The notes: generated by a model not told the origin, from the sequence alone. 64,000 nt of DNA from Thermomonospora catenispora (GCF_006363815.1 NZ_RRYT01000004.1:184984-248983); one strand, 5' to 3'; counted from the stretch's first letter, positions 8,373 through 17,895 are shown. A program made the numbers and translations.

Positions 8373-9242
8373 TCACGCCTTGAGGGCGCCGTCCATGATG
8401 CCGCTGATCAGCTGGCGTCCGCAGAGCAGGAAGATCACCAGCAGCGGGAGCGTGGCGACCGCCGTGCCGGTGAACATCAGCGAGTAGTCGGTGTAGTAGG
8501 CGCCGTTCAGCAGGTTCAGCGAGTACTGCACGGTGGGGTTGTCGGGGTCGAGCACCGCCAGCGGCCACAGGAACTCGTTCCAGGTCTGCATGAACGTGAA
8601 CAACCCGAGCACCGCCATCGCCGGCCGCAGCACCGGCAGCACCACGCTCCAGTAGATCCGCCAGGTGGAGCAGCCGTCGATCCGGGCCGCCTCGATCAGC
8701 TCGTCCGGCAGCGCCTGCAGCGTGTACTGGCGCATCATGAACACGCCGAACCCGGTGACCAGGAAGGGCACGATGACGGCCTGCAGCCGGCCGGTCCAGC
8801 CGATCTCGGCCATCAGCATGTAGAGGGGGATGATCCCCATCTGCACCGGCACCATCATCGTCGCCAGCATCACCAGCAGCAGCGCGTTGCGGCCGCGGAA
8901 GCGCAGCTTGGCGAACGCGAACCCGGCCAGCGAGGCGAACAGCAGCGTCGACACCGTGACGGTGGAGGCCGCGATGGCCGAGTTGATCAGGCCGAGCCCG
9001 AAGTGGGCCTGCTCGTTGCCGAACAGCCGGGCCAGGTTGCGGCCCAGCTCGCCGCCGGGGACGACGGGCGGCGGCACCGAGCCGACCACGTCGTTGGTGC
9101 GGGTGGCGACCACCAGCATCCAGTACAGCGGGAAGACCGACAGCACGATGGTGGCGGCCAGCATGATCCGGGTGAGCGGGCCCGCGCCCCACAACGTCGC
9201 CAGGGGGCCGCCGCCCCGCCGCCGGGAACCGATGGGGATCAT
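8373..9242 (-). CDS. Sugar ABC transporter permease (MalG type)
   Basis: This 289-residue CUT1 inner-membrane permease has about six hydrophobic helices. The EAA loop reads [27 protein letters not shown], the docking site for an ATPase. It starts four bases inside the stop of the MalF-type permease gene (ATGA overlap). Like most actinomycete CUT1 systems, no ATPase gene is in the operon; a shared MsiK-type ATPase elsewhere probably energises it. Oligosaccharide specificity is inferred from the adjacent GH1 and GH16 genes. Confidence 0.92.
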   Translation of the reverse strand: MIPIGSRRRGGGPLATLWGAGPLTRIMLAATIVLSVFPLYWMLVVATRTNDVVGSVPPPVVPGGELGRNLARLFGNEQAHFGLGLINSAIAASTVTVSTLLFASLAGFAFAKLRFRGRNALLLVMLATMMVPVQMGIIPLYMLMAEIGWTGRLQAVIVPFLVTGFGVFMMRQYTLQALPDELIEAARIDGCSTWRIYWSVVLPVLRPAMAVLGLFTFMQTWNEFLWPLAVLDPDNPTVQYSLNLLNGAYYTDYSLMFTGTAVATLPLLVIFLLCGRQLISGIMDGALKA

Positions 9243-10204
9243 CGGGCGCCTCCGCCGACCCGACGCAGCCACAGGAAGTTGAGCAGGGAACCGACCAGGA
9301 TGATCAGGAAGAGCATCCAGGAGACCGCCGAGGCGTAGCCGTAGTCGAAGCGGCCGAAGGCGTTCTCGAACATGTACATGGTCACCGTCTGGAACTGGCG
9401 CAGTGAGCCGCCCGCCATGTCCCCGTTGCCGAACAGCAGCGGCTCGGTGAACAGCTGGAAGCCGCCGATGGTGGAGATGATCGCGGTGAAGATGATGGTG
9501 GGCCGCAGCATCGGCAGCGTGATCGTCCAGAACTGCCGGCGCCGCGAGGCCCCGTCGATGGCCGCGGCCTCGTACAGGTCCTTGGGGATGGACTGCATCG
9601 CGGCCAGATAGATCAGCGCGTTGTAGCCGGTCCACCGCCAGTCGACCATCACGCTGATCGCCAGCCAGGAGGACCAGCGCTCGGCCGTCCAGTCGATCGG
9701 ATCCGCCCCGAACCAGCCGAGCACGTAGTTGATCAGCCCGAAGTCCCGGCTGAACAGCTGGCTGAACACGATCGCCACCGCGGCCACCGAGGTCACCATC
9801 GGGGCGAGCACGCCCATTCGCAGCAGCGTCTGACCCCGCATCCGCCGGTTGAGCGCGTTGGCCAGCATCAGCGCCAGCAGCAGCTGCGGGACGGTGGCGA
9901 CCACGAACATCCCGGCGGTGTTCCACACCGCGTTCCAAAACTGCGGGTCGCTCAGCACCATCCGGAAGTTGGCCGGCCCCACGAAGTCCCGCGAGCCCAC
10001 CAGATCCCAGTCGTGCAGCGCTACCCACAGCGTGTAGAGCATCGGGAACGCCCCGAACGCCGCGAACAGCAGGAAGTAGGGGGACACGAACAGGTAGGGG
10101 GAGAACTTCATGTCCCAGCGGGCCAGCCGCCCGGCCGACCGCTTCGCGAGAAGGCGGCCGGCCAGGGCGGGCTTGACGCGGCGGAGGCGGGTCGAGGCGG
10201 TCAT
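9239..10204 (-). CDS. Sugar ABC transporter permease (MalF type)
   Basis: This 321-residue CUT1 permease has six predicted helices and the EAA motif [27 protein letters not shown]. It has a short N-terminal cytoplasmic arm rich in Arg/Lys. The start ATG overlaps the stop of the substrate-binding-protein gene (10201-10204) and its stop overlaps the next permease, so the three are co-translated. It pairs with the MalG-type protein to form the membrane channel. Confidence 0.92.
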   Translation of the reverse strand: MTASTRLRRVKPALAGRLLAKRSAGRLARWDMKFSPYLFVSPYFLLFAAFGAFPMLYTLWVALHDWDLVGSRDFVGPANFRMVLSDPQFWNAVWNTAGMFVVATVPQLLLALMLANALNRRMRGQTLLRMGVLAPMVTSVAAVAIVFSQLFSRDFGLINYVLGWFGADPIDWTAERWSSWLAISVMVDWRWTGYNALIYLAAMQSIPKDLYEAAAIDGASRRRQFWTITLPMLRPTIIFTAIISTIGGFQLFTEPLLFGNGDMAGGSLRQFQTVTMYMFENAFGRFDYGYASAVSWMLFLIILVGSLLNFLWLRRVGGGAR

Positions 10205-11568
10205 CGGGCCTCGCGCTCGGCGTCGCCGAGCGCCTTGCTCCAGGCGGCGTCCGGGGTGAGCTTGCCCTGCTCGACCGCCAGCAGCGCGTCCTCGAACCGC
10301 TGGTTGACCGGGTTGGTGTTCTCACCCAGGTACAGCGGCTTGAGGGCCTTGGCGCCGCTGGCGTAGATCTCGCCGACCGGCGCGTTGTTGAAGTACTCGT
10401 TGCGGAACGACTTCACCGCCGGGTCGTCCAGGGCCTGCGGGGAGGACGGCAGGTTGTTGCGGGCCTTGAACGCCGCGATCTGGCTCTGCGGGCTGGTCAG
10501 GAACTTCACCAGCTCGACGGCCTCCTTGGGGTGCTCGGTGCCCTTGGGCACCGCCAGGAACGATCCGCCCCGGCTGCCGGAGCCGCCCGGGATGGCCGCC
10601 ACGTCCCACTTGCCGGCCGCCGCCGCGCCGGCGTTCTCCTTGATCACGCCGAGCATCCACGACGGGCAGGCGATGGTGGCGAACTTGGCCTCCTTCAGTC
10701 CCGTCCCCCAGCTCGGCTCGAACGACTTCAGTCCGGCCGACAGCCCGGCCTGCTGGATCTTGAGGGTGGTGTCCCAGGCGGTCCGCACCGCCGGGTTGCT
10801 GGAGGCGACGAGCTTGCCGGAGGGGTCGAAGTAGGTGTGGCCGACGGTCTGGCTCGCCTGCTGGGCGAGCATCGAGTTGTAGAGGTTGACCGCGCCGTCG
10901 ACGAACTTGGCGTCGGTGACCTTGGCCGCGAACCTCCGGCCGGTGGCGATGTAGTCGTCCCAGGTGGGCCACAGCTTGCCGACCTGCTCCCGGTCGGTGG
11001 GCAGTCCGGCCTTGGCGAACAGGTCGGTGCGGTAGCACATGGCCAGGCCGCCGACGTCGGTGCCGAGCCCGACCAGGTACCTGCCGTCCGGGGTGAGGGC
11101 CTGCTTCCACTTCCAGTCCAGGAAGTTGCCCTGCAGTGAGCCGGCCCCGTGGTCCAGGAGGTTCACGAACCGGTCGGGCCGGGCCATGAACTTGGTGAGG
11201 ATGCCCTCCTCGATGGCGACCACGTCGCCGGCTCCGCGGCCGGCGGCGATCCACTTCTCCAGCCGGGGCAGGTAGTCGTCGAGCTGCACCACGTTGCGGT
11301 GCCGGATCCGGATGTTCGGGTGCTGCGCCTCGTACTGCTTGAACAGCTCCTCGTACCCGAACGTGCTGAAGGTGTCGACGGTCAGCGTGATCTTGCCGTC
11401 GTCGGCGCCTCCGCCGCCGCATCCGGCGACGAGCATGAGCGCGGCGATCCCGGCGCCGAGCCGGACGCGCCGGCGGGCGCGTCCGCGGGGCCCGGAGCGG
11501 CGGGCGCCGCGGGGCGGGGCGGGCTCGTCGTGGGATGCGTCGAAGCGCCGCAAGTGGGGTGCGGGCAT
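10201..11568 (-). CDS. Sugar-binding lipoprotein of the first glucan importer
   Basis: This is a 455-residue type 1 extracellular solute-binding protein. The N-terminus is unusually long and Arg-rich before the hydrophobic segment ending in LMLVAGC, a lipobox whose Cys is followed by a Gly run. The mature part has typical CUT1 features such as KEAVELVKFLTSPQSQ. ATG 11568 was chosen because GAGGA lies about seven bases upstream; longer in-frame readings extend through the promoter and operators. It is the first gene of the operon and starts just downstream of operator 11602-11617. Confidence 0.92.
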   Translation of the reverse strand: MPAPHLRRFDASHDEPAPPRGARRSGPRGRARRRVRLGAGIAALMLVAGCGGGGADDGKITLTVDTFSTFGYEELFKQYEAQHPNIRIRHRNVVQLDDYLPRLEKWIAAGRGAGDVVAIEEGILTKFMARPDRFVNLLDHGAGSLQGNFLDWKWKQALTPDGRYLVGLGTDVGGLAMCYRTDLFAKAGLPTDREQVGKLWPTWDDYIATGRRFAAKVTDAKFVDGAVNLYNSMLAQQASQTVGHTYFDPSGKLVASSNPAVRTAWDTTLKIQQAGLSAGLKSFEPSWGTGLKEAKFATIACPSWMLGVIKENAGAAAAGKWDVAAIPGGSGSRGGSFLAVPKGTEHPKEAVELVKFLTSPQSQIAAFKARNNLPSSPQALDDPAVKSFRNEYFNNAPVGEIYASGAKALKPLYLGENTNPVNQRFEDALLAVEQGKLTPDAAWSKALGDAEREAR

Positions 11569-11601
11569 GGTCCGTCCTCGGGGTGGGTCAGTGGACTGCG
11601 T

Positions 11602-11617
11602 TGAGAGAGCGCTCTCA
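11602..11617. promoter_or_regulatory. LacI/CelR-type operator 1
   Basis: TGAGAGAGCGCTCTCA has a perfect 12-bp core palindrome (11605-11616). It resembles the TGGGAGCGCTCCCA site of actinomycete CelR. A minus-strand -35 TTGACA lies at 11646-11651 with a weak -10 near 11622-11628, so the site would cover the start point of the leftward operon. Confidence 0.75.
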
Positions 11618-11689
11618 CGAGAGAGTGGTGTCTGGGCCATCGACCTGTCAATACCCGCCCTGAAAAGGGCTCTGCTCGAGCCGGTGCTT

Positions 11690-11705
11690 TGAAAGAGCGC
11701 TCTCA
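11690..11705. promoter_or_regulatory. LacI/CelR-type operator 2
   Basis: TGAAAGAGCGCTCTCA differs from operator 1 at one position and is centred 88 bp away. It is followed by a plus-strand TTGACA at 11724-11729, so it sits just upstream of the GH16 promoter. Two sites flanking the divergent promoters suggest joint control and possible looping. Confidence 0.75.
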
Positions 11706-11809
11706 CAAATGGGACCGGAAGGGTTGACAGCCCCCCGGCGGCGCGGCGACAGTGACCGGCACGCGGACGTTCGCACGGTCCCCCGCCCCTGCGAGTGGAA
11801 GGCTCAGCC

Positions 11810-13261
11810 ATGCCCGACACGGCACGACCTTCGGCGCCCGCGCCGACGCCTCCGGGCGCGTCCCCGTTCCGCGCCCGGATCCGTCGCTGGCGCAAGGCCG
11901 CGTTCGCGGCCGTCACCGCACTGGCGCTCCCCGCCGCCGCGCTCGTCGCGGCGCCCGCCCCCGCCGCCGCGTCGATCCCGCCTCCGCCCTCGGGGTGGAG
12001 CCTGGTGTGGGGCGACGACTTCGACGGCCCCGCCGGAGCGCTCCCCTCCGCCGAGAATTGGATCATCGATCTCGGCCACGGCTATCCCGGCGGTCCCGCG
12101 AACTGGGGCACCGGGGAGATCCAGCGGTACACCGACGACCCGGCCAACGTGAGCCTGGACGGCCAGGGCAACCTGCGGATCACCCCGCTCAGGACGGCCT
12201 CGGGGGAGTGGACCTCGGCGCGGATCGAGACCCGGCGCGCCGACTTCAAGCCCGCCGAAGGCCGCATCCTGCGGATCGAGGGCCGGATCCAGATGCCGAA
12301 CGTCACCGGTGACGCGGCGCTGGGCTACTGGCCGGCGTTCTGGGCGCTCGGCTCGCCGTACCGGGGCCACTACCACAACTGGCCGGCCATCGGCGAGTTC
12401 GACATCATGGAGAACGTCAACGGGCTCGACACGGTGTGGGGCGTGCTGCACTGCGGGGTCAACCCGGGCGGCCCCTGCGACGAGAGCAACGGGATCGGCG
12501 CCGGCCGCGCCTGCCCCGGCTCCGCCTGCCAGTCGGCGATGCACACCTACCGGTTCGAGTGGGACCGCAGCGTCACGCCCAACCAGCTGCGCTGGTACGT
12601 CGACGGCCGGCTCTACCACACCGTCAGCCAGAGCCGGTTCGACGCCGGCACCTGGGAGGCCATGACCGGCCACGGCGGCTACTTCCTGCTGCTGAACGTG
12701 GCGATGGGCGGGGCGTTCCCCGACGGGGTCGCCGGGTTCGGCACCCCGACCGCCGCGACCGTCCCCGGCCACCCGATGATCGTGGACTATGTGGCGGTCT
12801 GGCAGAGCGGCGACGGCGGCACCGCGCCGACCGACCCGCCGCCGGGCGGCTTCGACGCCCGCTCCGTCATCCAGGCAGAGGACCACTCGGCCCAGAGCGG
12901 CGTGCAGGTGGAGGCCACCACCGACGTCGGCGGAGGGTACAACGTCTCCCACATCGCCGACGGCGACTGGATCCGGTTCGACGACGTCGACTTCGGGGCC
13001 GAACCGGTGCGGCGGTTCCAGGCCCGGGTCGCCTCCGGCGCCGCGGCCGGGATCAGCGGCCTGGTGCGGGTCCGGCTCGACAGTCCCACCGGTCCGGTGC
13101 TCGGCGACTTCGCGATCGCCGACACCGGAGGGTGGCAGAACTGGCGGACCGTGCCGGCCGACATCACCCCCACGACCGGCAGGCACACCCTCTACCTGAC
13201 GTTCGAGAGCGGCCAGCCCGCCGACTTCGTGAACCTCAACTGGTTCACCTTCACGAGCTGA
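11810..13261 (+). CDS. Secreted GH16 endo-beta-1,3-glucanase with CBM6
   Basis: This 483-residue enzyme has a twin-Arg/Arg-rich N-terminus with a hydrophobic stretch ending in AAPAPAAA (signal peptide, about 1-47). A GH16 domain follows (about 60-335) with the catalytic GEFDIMENV motif near residue 195. A Pro-rich linker and a C-terminal CBM6-like domain follow (about 350-483, starting SVIQAEDHSAQSG). Four closely spaced Cys suggest disulfides. The ExDxxE motif and overall form fit laminarinase. GGAAGG lies about eight bases before the ATG. It is transcribed divergently from the importer operon and shares its operators: the enzyme cuts beta-1,3-glucan outside and the importer takes up fragments. 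Confidence 0.93.
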   Translation: MPDTARPSAPAPTPPGASPFRARIRRWRKAAFAAVTALALPAAALVAAPAPAAASIPPPPSGWSLVWGDDFDGPAGALPSAENWIIDLGHGYPGGPANWGTGEIQRYTDDPANVSLDGQGNLRITPLRTASGEWTSARIETRRADFKPAEGRILRIEGRIQMPNVTGDAALGYWPAFWALGSPYRGHYHNWPAIGEFDIMENVNGLDTVWGVLHCGVNPGGPCDESNGIGAGRACPGSACQSAMHTYRFEWDRSVTPNQLRWYVDGRLYHTVSQSRFDAGTWEAMTGHGGYFLLLNVAMGGAFPDGVAGFGTPTAATVPGHPMIVDYVAVWQSGDGGTAPTDPPPGGFDARSVIQAEDHSAQSGVQVEATTDVGGGYNVSHIADGDWIRFDDVDFGAEPVRRFQARVASGAAAGISGLVRVRLDSPTGPVLGDFAIADTGGWQNWRTVPADITPTTGRHTLYLTFESGQPADFVNLNWFTFTS

Positions 13262-13321
13262 TCCGCCGAACGCCGGGGCGGCGCCTTTCGACCGAAAGGC
13301 GCCGCCTCCGCGTTCGGCGGA
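13262..13321. terminator. Nested bidirectional hairpin terminator
   Basis: An outer perfect 12-bp stem (13262-13273 with 13310-13321) encloses an inner perfect 13-bp stem (13277-13289 with 13294-13306) with a 4-base loop. It lies exactly between the convergent GH16 gene and the Cys-rich protein gene and would serve both. Confidence 0.85.
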
Positions 13322-13325
13322 CTTC

Positions 13326-13790
13326 TCAGCCCTGCTGCTGCGGAGCGGTCCGGCTGGGCGGGGACGGCGCCCGGCCGGACGGCTGCAGCTCGGGCAGCAG
13401 ACCGGTCATCGCCTCCTCGGCCTCGCGGCACGCCTGCATGCAGATGCGGCAGTGCTCGTGCGCCTCGGCGTGCTCGGCGCAGGAGTCGCCGCACGTCGTG
13501 GTCGCCTGGACGGCGGCCTGGACCTGGGCGTGGGTGAGCGAGGCGTCATAGCCGGTGTGCCGCGACAGCACCGCCGCGGTGGCGTGGCAGATGTCGGCGC
13601 AGTCCATGGTGTCGCGGATGCACCGGGCCAGCCGCGGCAGCTCCTCGGCGGGCTCGGACAGACAGGCGTCCGCACAGGCCGCGCACGCCTGGGCGCACGC
13701 GGTCAGGCGGTCGATCACGGACGCCAGCCGCCGATGGTCCAGATGGACGTCGGCCGGATAGGTCTCCAGCATCTGAGCCGTGTACGTCAT
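13326..13790 (-). CDS. Cys-rich four-helix-bundle (copper-storage-like) protein
   Basis: This 154-residue protein has about 12 cysteines spaced along predicted helices (for example CAQACAACADAC, CIRDTMDCADIC and CGDSC...HCRICMQAC). This is the DUF326/Csp-like pattern in which the inside of a four-helix bundle is lined with Cys thiolates that hold Cu(I). No signal peptide is seen, so it is probably cytosolic. ATG 13790 has a strong GGGAGGGAG site upstream. The C-terminal tail is Pro/Ser-rich. No copper regulator or transporter is adjacent. A different metal or a redox role cannot be excluded. Confidence 0.85.
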   Translation of the reverse strand: MTYTAQMLETYPADVHLDHRRLASVIDRLTACAQACAACADACLSEPAEELPRLARCIRDTMDCADICHATAAVLSRHTGYDASLTHAQVQAAVQATTTCGDSCAEHAEAHEHCRICMQACREAEEAMTGLLPELQPSGRAPSPPSRTAPQQQG

Positions 13791-13993
13791 GACGGGACTC
13801 CCTCCCTGACGGAGTGCTCGGTCCCGAACCGGCGTACCCGGTGCCGGCCGGCCATGCATGCCGGGCGCGACGTCGTGCGGGAAAAGAGAGGAAGAAGTGC
13901 GGAGCGGGCGGCACGCCGCGAATGTGCAGACCCGCTCCGCGGGGAGACACTGTACTCTCCCGCTACCGGAGGCTCACCCGGGGTGGCCGGTCG

Positions 13994-14716
13994 CTAGCCG
14001 GCCAGCTCCTCGGTCAGGTCGGAGTCGGCGGACGGCGCCGCCACGGTCAGCGGACGGGTGACGGCCGCCAGGTGCACCGCCTCGGTGAGGTCGGCGACCG
14101 GCTGCCCGTCGCGGACGATGACATAGGTGCCCGCCGAGGGACGGATCGCGACCTGCCCGGCGGTCTCGGTGGACTGCTCGTCGGCCACGGTGCAGCGCAG
14201 CCGGTCGGTGCCCTCCTCCAGCGACAGCACCACGGTGGTCCCGGCCGCGGGCTCGACGGCGCGGCCGTCCAGCCGGATCTGCAGCCGGGCGTCGTCGCCG
14301 AGCGGACGCAGCGCCACGGCGGTCAGCGCGGCGTCGACCAGCTCCTCGCGCTCGGTCATGCCGATCACGGCGCGGATCGGCTCGACGTCGTCCTCCCGGT
14401 CGATCAGCAGCGGGCAGTCCAGCAGCGCCGCCAGGCGATAACCGTCGCCGTCACGGCGCGTGACGTCGATGAGCAGCTCCACGTCCTTGGCGAACCGACG
14501 CAGATCGGCAAGGGCGTTGCGGCGACGCAGCACGGGCGGTATATCCACGGTGGACAGGCCGCGGGCCGCCAGCACCCGGCGGAGCTGGTCTCCGCGCGTG
14601 CGACCGGCGCGCCCGTAACCGCGGACGATGCCGACCTTGCCGACGGGCGACAGCAAGGCGGCGGCCTGGTCGCCGAGACGTACGAGCTTGCTGGTCGGCA
14701 AGGTGCCGAGGGTCAT
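13994..14716 (-). CDS. Unrecognised 240-residue protein
   Basis: I do not recognise the family. The protein is acidic and soluble, without signal peptide or membrane segments. It has a basic region around residues 28-65 (GYGRAGRTRGDQLRRVLAAR) and a C-terminal half dominated by beta-strand-like stretches, ending with a Thr/Val run and DLTEELAG. The ATG has an AGGAGG site at good spacing. The gene is preceded by about 200 bp containing the palindrome at 14913-14929, which may control it. It stands alone between the copper-storage-like gene and a LacI gene. Confidence 0.75.
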   Translation of the reverse strand: MTLGTLPTSKLVRLGDQAAALLSPVGKVGIVRGYGRAGRTRGDQLRRVLAARGLSTVDIPPVLRRRNALADLRRFAKDVELLIDVTRRDGDGYRLAALLDCPLLIDREDDVEPIRAVIGMTEREELVDAALTAVALRPLGDDARLQIRLDGRAVEPAAGTTVVLSLEEGTDRLRCTVADEQSTETAGQVAIRPSAGTYVIVRDGQPVADLTEAVHLAAVTRPLTVAAPSADSDLTEELAG

Positions 14717-14912
14717 GGGACCTCCTGGGGGTTCGGTGGTCTGCGTGACGGGGCCGATACGTGGGGCGGCGCTCAGAGCGGCCCGGCCGACAGGGGCCCG
14801 GTCAGATGATCGAGTGCGGGCAGGCGGCCGGGACCGGACGTGATCCGGTGCGGTCGGTTCGGCACGCCCTCACTCCTGTCGGAACGTCCTGACAAGCTGG
14901 GAGGTAGGGCAT

Positions 14913-14929
14913 TCTAACGTCACGTTAGA
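14913..14929. promoter_or_regulatory. 17-bp palindrome TCTAACG-TCA-CGTTAGA
   Basis: Perfect 7-bp arms flank a 3-bp centre in an A+T-richer island. It lies about 200 bp upstream of the leftward 240-residue gene. The size and symmetry fit a TetR- or MarR-type operator, but no such regulator is encoded nearby. Confidence 0.55.
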
Positions 14930-15000
14930 TTAGGGTCACAGGCGGGGTCCCTGTTACGGCCGTGCTCCCGGTGCCCTCCCGGGACGCCGCGGCCGGGCCG

Positions 15001-15151
15001 GCGTCCGGGCCGGTGGTCGCGCCGGCGTTCGGGCCGGTGGGGAGGTCCGGCCCCGCGGACGGGGAGGGGTCCCGCGGGGCGAGGGCGGGCGCCCGGGCGG
15101 GCGTTCGGGCCGGTTTCCCAGACGGGCGGCCGCGCCGGCGTTCAGGCCGGT
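15001..15151. repeat. Four copies of a 14-bp G+C-rich unit at the lacI 3' end
   Basis: GCGTYCGGGCCGGT occurs at 15001-15014, 15025-15038, 15101-15114 and 15138-15151 (the last with one change). The final copy contains the stop codon of the LacI gene (15142-15144), so the outer copies look like duplications of the gene end. The rest of 14930-15141 is very G+C-rich with no gene. Confidence 0.6.
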
Positions 15152-16176
15152 GCGGCGCCGGGCGGGGCGGTGCTCTCCCGCACCACCAGCTCGGTGGCCA
15201 GCTCGACCCGCTGGGTCTCCAGCGTCTCGCCGTGGGCCAGCCGGAACAGGATGCGGACGGCCAGCGAGCCCATCTCGGCCAGCGGCTGGCGGACCGTGGT
15301 CAGCGGCGGGGAGAACCAGCGGGACACCGGCAGGTCGTCGAAACCGACGATGCTCAGATCCTGGGGGATGCGCAGACCGCGCTCCCGGGCCGCCTCACAG
15401 GCCCCGAACGCCTGCTGGTCGGAGCCGGCGAAGATCGCGGTGGGCGGGTCGGGCAGTTCCAGCAGCTGGGCGGCCTGCACATAGCCGCTCTCCAGGTGGA
15501 AGTCGCCGTGCCTGATCAGGCGCGAGTCGACCGGCAGCCCGGCGGTCTCCAGCGCGCCCCGGTAGCCGTCCAGCCGGGCGCGGCTGCACAAGACGTCGGC
15601 CGGCCCGCTGATGATGCCGATCCGGCGGTGCCCCAGCTCGACCAGGTGCCGGGTGGCGGCCAGCCCGCCGGCCCAGTTGGCGGCGCCGATCGAGGGGACC
15701 TGCGGGTCCGGTTCGCCGCGCGGGTCGATGATCACGCAGGGCACCCGCAGCGCCTCCAGCCGGGCCCGCCGGGCCTCGTCCAGCTCCTCCAGCACCAGGA
15801 TGACGCCCTCGGAGCCGCGTCGTTCCAGGTTGTCCAGCCATTGGCGGGCGGGCTCGGAGCCGGCGTGGATGGCCGACACCACGGTGCCGACGCCCTGGGC
15901 GTGCGCGACCTCCTCGGCGCCGCGGATGATCTCCACCGCCCACGGGCTGTCCAGCTCGTCGAAGACCAGGTCGATCAGTCCGGTCCGCTCGGCGTGCGCG
16001 CCGCGGCGGCGGTTCCGCGGATAGGCGTGCTTGGTCAGCAGCTCCTCGATCCGGGAGCGGGTACTCTCCGCGACATCGGCACGCCCGTTGAGCACCTTGG
16101 ACACCGTGGAGACCGAGACCCCGGCCTCCCGGGCGATGTCGGTGATCGTGACGCGCCCGCGGCTCCGATTCGACAA
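15142..16176 (-). CDS. LacI-family repressor of the GH5 glucan locus
   Basis: The 344-residue regulator begins with a TTG at 16176 (GAGG seven bases upstream). It carries the headpiece [27 protein letters not shown]. The effector domain contains [16 protein letters not shown] and [26 protein letters not shown]. It is divergent from the solute-binding-protein gene of the second importer. GTTTCGAAAC-type palindromes in the shared intergenic region are its probable operators. They differ completely from the TGAGAGAGCGCTCTCA sites of the first locus, so the two loci should respond to separate regulators. Confidence 0.92.
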   Translation of the reverse strand: MSNRSRGRVTITDIAREAGVSVSTVSKVLNGRADVAESTRSRIEELLTKHAYPRNRRRGAHAERTGLIDLVFDELDSPWAVEIIRGAEEVAHAQGVGTVVSAIHAGSEPARQWLDNLERRGSEGVILVLEELDEARRARLEALRVPCVIIDPRGEPDPQVPSIGAANWAGGLAATRHLVELGHRRIGIISGPADVLCSRARLDGYRGALETAGLPVDSRLIRHGDFHLESGYVQAAQLLELPDPPTAIFAGSDQQAFGACEAARERGLRIPQDLSIVGFDDLPVSRWFSPPLTTVRQPLAEMGSLAVRILFRLAHGETLETQRVELATELVVRESTAPPGAAPA

Positions 16177-16221
16177 AGCAGACCTCGCCTTCTCCGCTCC
16201 CGGGACATGCTACATCGAAAA

Positions 16222-16231
16222 GTTTCGAAAC
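16222..16231. promoter_or_regulatory. Operator candidate GTTTCGAAAC
   Basis: This perfect 10-bp palindrome lies between the divergent lacI and solute-binding-protein genes, close to the lacI start. It is likely the autoregulatory site of the second LacI protein. Confidence 0.65.
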
Positions 16232-16264
16232 GAGAACCTCTGTGAATCAGGACACTTTTGGGTA

Positions 16265-16321
16265 TTGACAGGGCCTTCTGCGTCCTCCTAGTTTCCGAAA
16301 CATATCGGCAAAGTTTCGAGT
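16265..16321 (+). promoter_or_regulatory. Promoter and overlapping operators of the second importer
   Basis: TTGACA at 16265-16270 is followed after 18 bp by TAGTTT, which overlaps the near-palindrome GTTTCCGAAAC (16291-16301). A further half site AGTTTCGAG lies at 16312-16320. Binding here would directly block RNA polymerase. Confidence 0.6.
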
Positions 16322-16359
16322 GCGGCGGTCCGGGGGTGTCGCCGTGGGAGGTGCAAGAG

Positions 16360-17655
16360 GTGCTCAGGGTTCGTCGCGGAGCCAGGTACCTGGCCCTGGT
16401 CGCCGCGTCAGCGTTGGCGCTCAGCGCGTGCGGGAGCTCGGGTCCCGCCGGAGGCGGTTCCGGCGAGCTGCGGGTCTGGTCGCTCCAGGACGGGGTCAAC
16501 AGGGCCGAGCGGCAGGCGGTGGAGGCCTACAACAAGACCGCCACCCCCAAGGTGAAGATGGAGACCTTCCTCAATGACCCCTACAAGCAGAAGCTGCAGG
16601 TCGCCATGGGGTCGCCGCAGGCGCCCGACGTGTTCATGAACTGGGGCGGCGGCAACCTCAAGCAGTACGTGGACGCTCGGCAGGTCTACGACCTGACCGA
16701 CGACCTCAACGCCGACCCCGCCTGGCGCGACAAGTTCCTGCCGGTGGTGATGAAGACCGCCCAGATAGGCGGCAGGTACTACGGGGTGCCCGAGCGCGGC
16801 ATGCAGCCCATCGTGCTCTTCTACAACAAGGACGTGTTCGAGAAGGCCGGGCAGCAGCCCCCGAAGACCTGGGACGACCTGCTGCGGCTGGTCGACGTCT
16901 TCAAGTCCCGCGGCGTCACCCCGTTCGCGCTGGCCGGCTCCCAGGCCTGGACCGAGCTGATGTGGCTGGAGTACCTGCTGGACCGCATCGGCGGTCCCGA
17001 GCCGTTCCGGGCCATCGTCGAGCGCAAGCCGGGCGCCTGGAAGGACCCGGCGGTGCTGCGCGCGCTGACGATGATCCGCGAGCTGGTGGACCGCGGGGCG
17101 TTCGGCACCAACTACGCCTCCGTCGACTACGACGTGGGCGGCGCCTCCACGATCTTCGCCCAGGGCAAGGCCGCCATGCACCTGATGGGCTCGTGGGAGT
17201 ACGCCACGCAGCTGGAGCAGAACCCCGACTTCGTCAAGAACGAGCGGATGGGCTGGGTGGCGTTCCCCACCGTGCCGGACGGCAAGGGCGACCCGAAGAA
17301 CATCGTCGGCAACCCCTCCAACTACATGTCCATCAGCTCCAACGCCAAGGACAAGCAGGCCGCGGTGCGGTTCCTGAAGGAGGCGCTGACCTCCGACGCC
17401 TACATCCGCGGAATGATCTCCGTCGGTGAGGTGCCGGCCATCAAGGGCGTGGAGCCCCAGCTGCGCAGCGGACCCGCCCCCGACTACGGCGCCTTCATCT
17501 ACCAGCTGGTCTCCCAGGCGCCCGAGTTCACCCAGTCGTGGGACCAGGCGCTGCCCCCCAACGTCGCCGAGGCGCTGCTGACCAACCTCTCGAAGCTGTT
17601 CCTCAAGGAGATCACGCCGCAGCAGTTCGCCGACGCGATGGACAAGGTCAACTGA
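16360..17655 (+). CDS. Sugar-binding lipoprotein of the second glucan importer
   Basis: This 431-residue CUT1 solute-binding protein has a short signal peptide ending in the lipobox LALSAC. GTG 16360 was chosen: GGAGG lies nine bases upstream and gives a compact signal peptide, while longer in-frame readings extend through the operators. The mature part has conserved features such as MGSWEYATQLEQN and FLKEALTSDAYIRG. It is followed by a strong hairpin, then by the permeases. The neighbouring GH5 enzyme suggests a beta-glucan oligosaccharide ligand. Confidence 0.92.
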   Translation: MLRVRRGARYLALVAASALALSACGSSGPAGGGSGELRVWSLQDGVNRAERQAVEAYNKTATPKVKMETFLNDPYKQKLQVAMGSPQAPDVFMNWGGGNLKQYVDARQVYDLTDDLNADPAWRDKFLPVVMKTAQIGGRYYGVPERGMQPIVLFYNKDVFEKAGQQPPKTWDDLLRLVDVFKSRGVTPFALAGSQAWTELMWLEYLLDRIGGPEPFRAIVERKPGAWKDPAVLRALTMIRELVDRGAFGTNYASVDYDVGGASTIFAQGKAAMHLMGSWEYATQLEQNPDFVKNERMGWVAFPTVPDGKGDPKNIVGNPSNYMSISSNAKDKQAAVRFLKEALTSDAYIRGMISVGEVPAIKGVEPQLRSGPAPDYGAFIYQLVSQAPEFTQSWDQALPPNVAEALLTNLSKLFLKEITPQQFADAMDKVN

Positions 17656-17658
17656 CGC

Positions 17659-17690
17659 CCTCCCCTCCCTGCCCCCGCAGGGAGGGGAGG
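17659..17690 (+). terminator. Perfect 14-bp hairpin after the binding-protein gene
   Basis: CCTCCCCTCCCTGC pairs exactly with 17677-17690 around a CCCC loop. Placed between binding protein and permeases, it probably attenuates transcription or protects the upstream mRNA, giving an excess of binding protein. 17691-17895 shows nothing else clear. Confidence 0.8.
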
Positions 17691-17895
17691 AGCCCGCGGA
17701 CCCGGGCCTCCTCGCGCCGTCGCCGGCCGTCCCGGAAGGACGCCGCTTCGGGAGCGGCGACGGAGACGACGCTCGACCGGCGTCGCGCCCCACCGGGCGC
17801 ACGCCCCGGGCGCAGGGCTCGGACCGCCCTCGGGTCCGAGCCCGCCCGGCGCCCGTCGCCGCCCCTGTCAGATCACGCCGACGGAAAGAGAGCAC

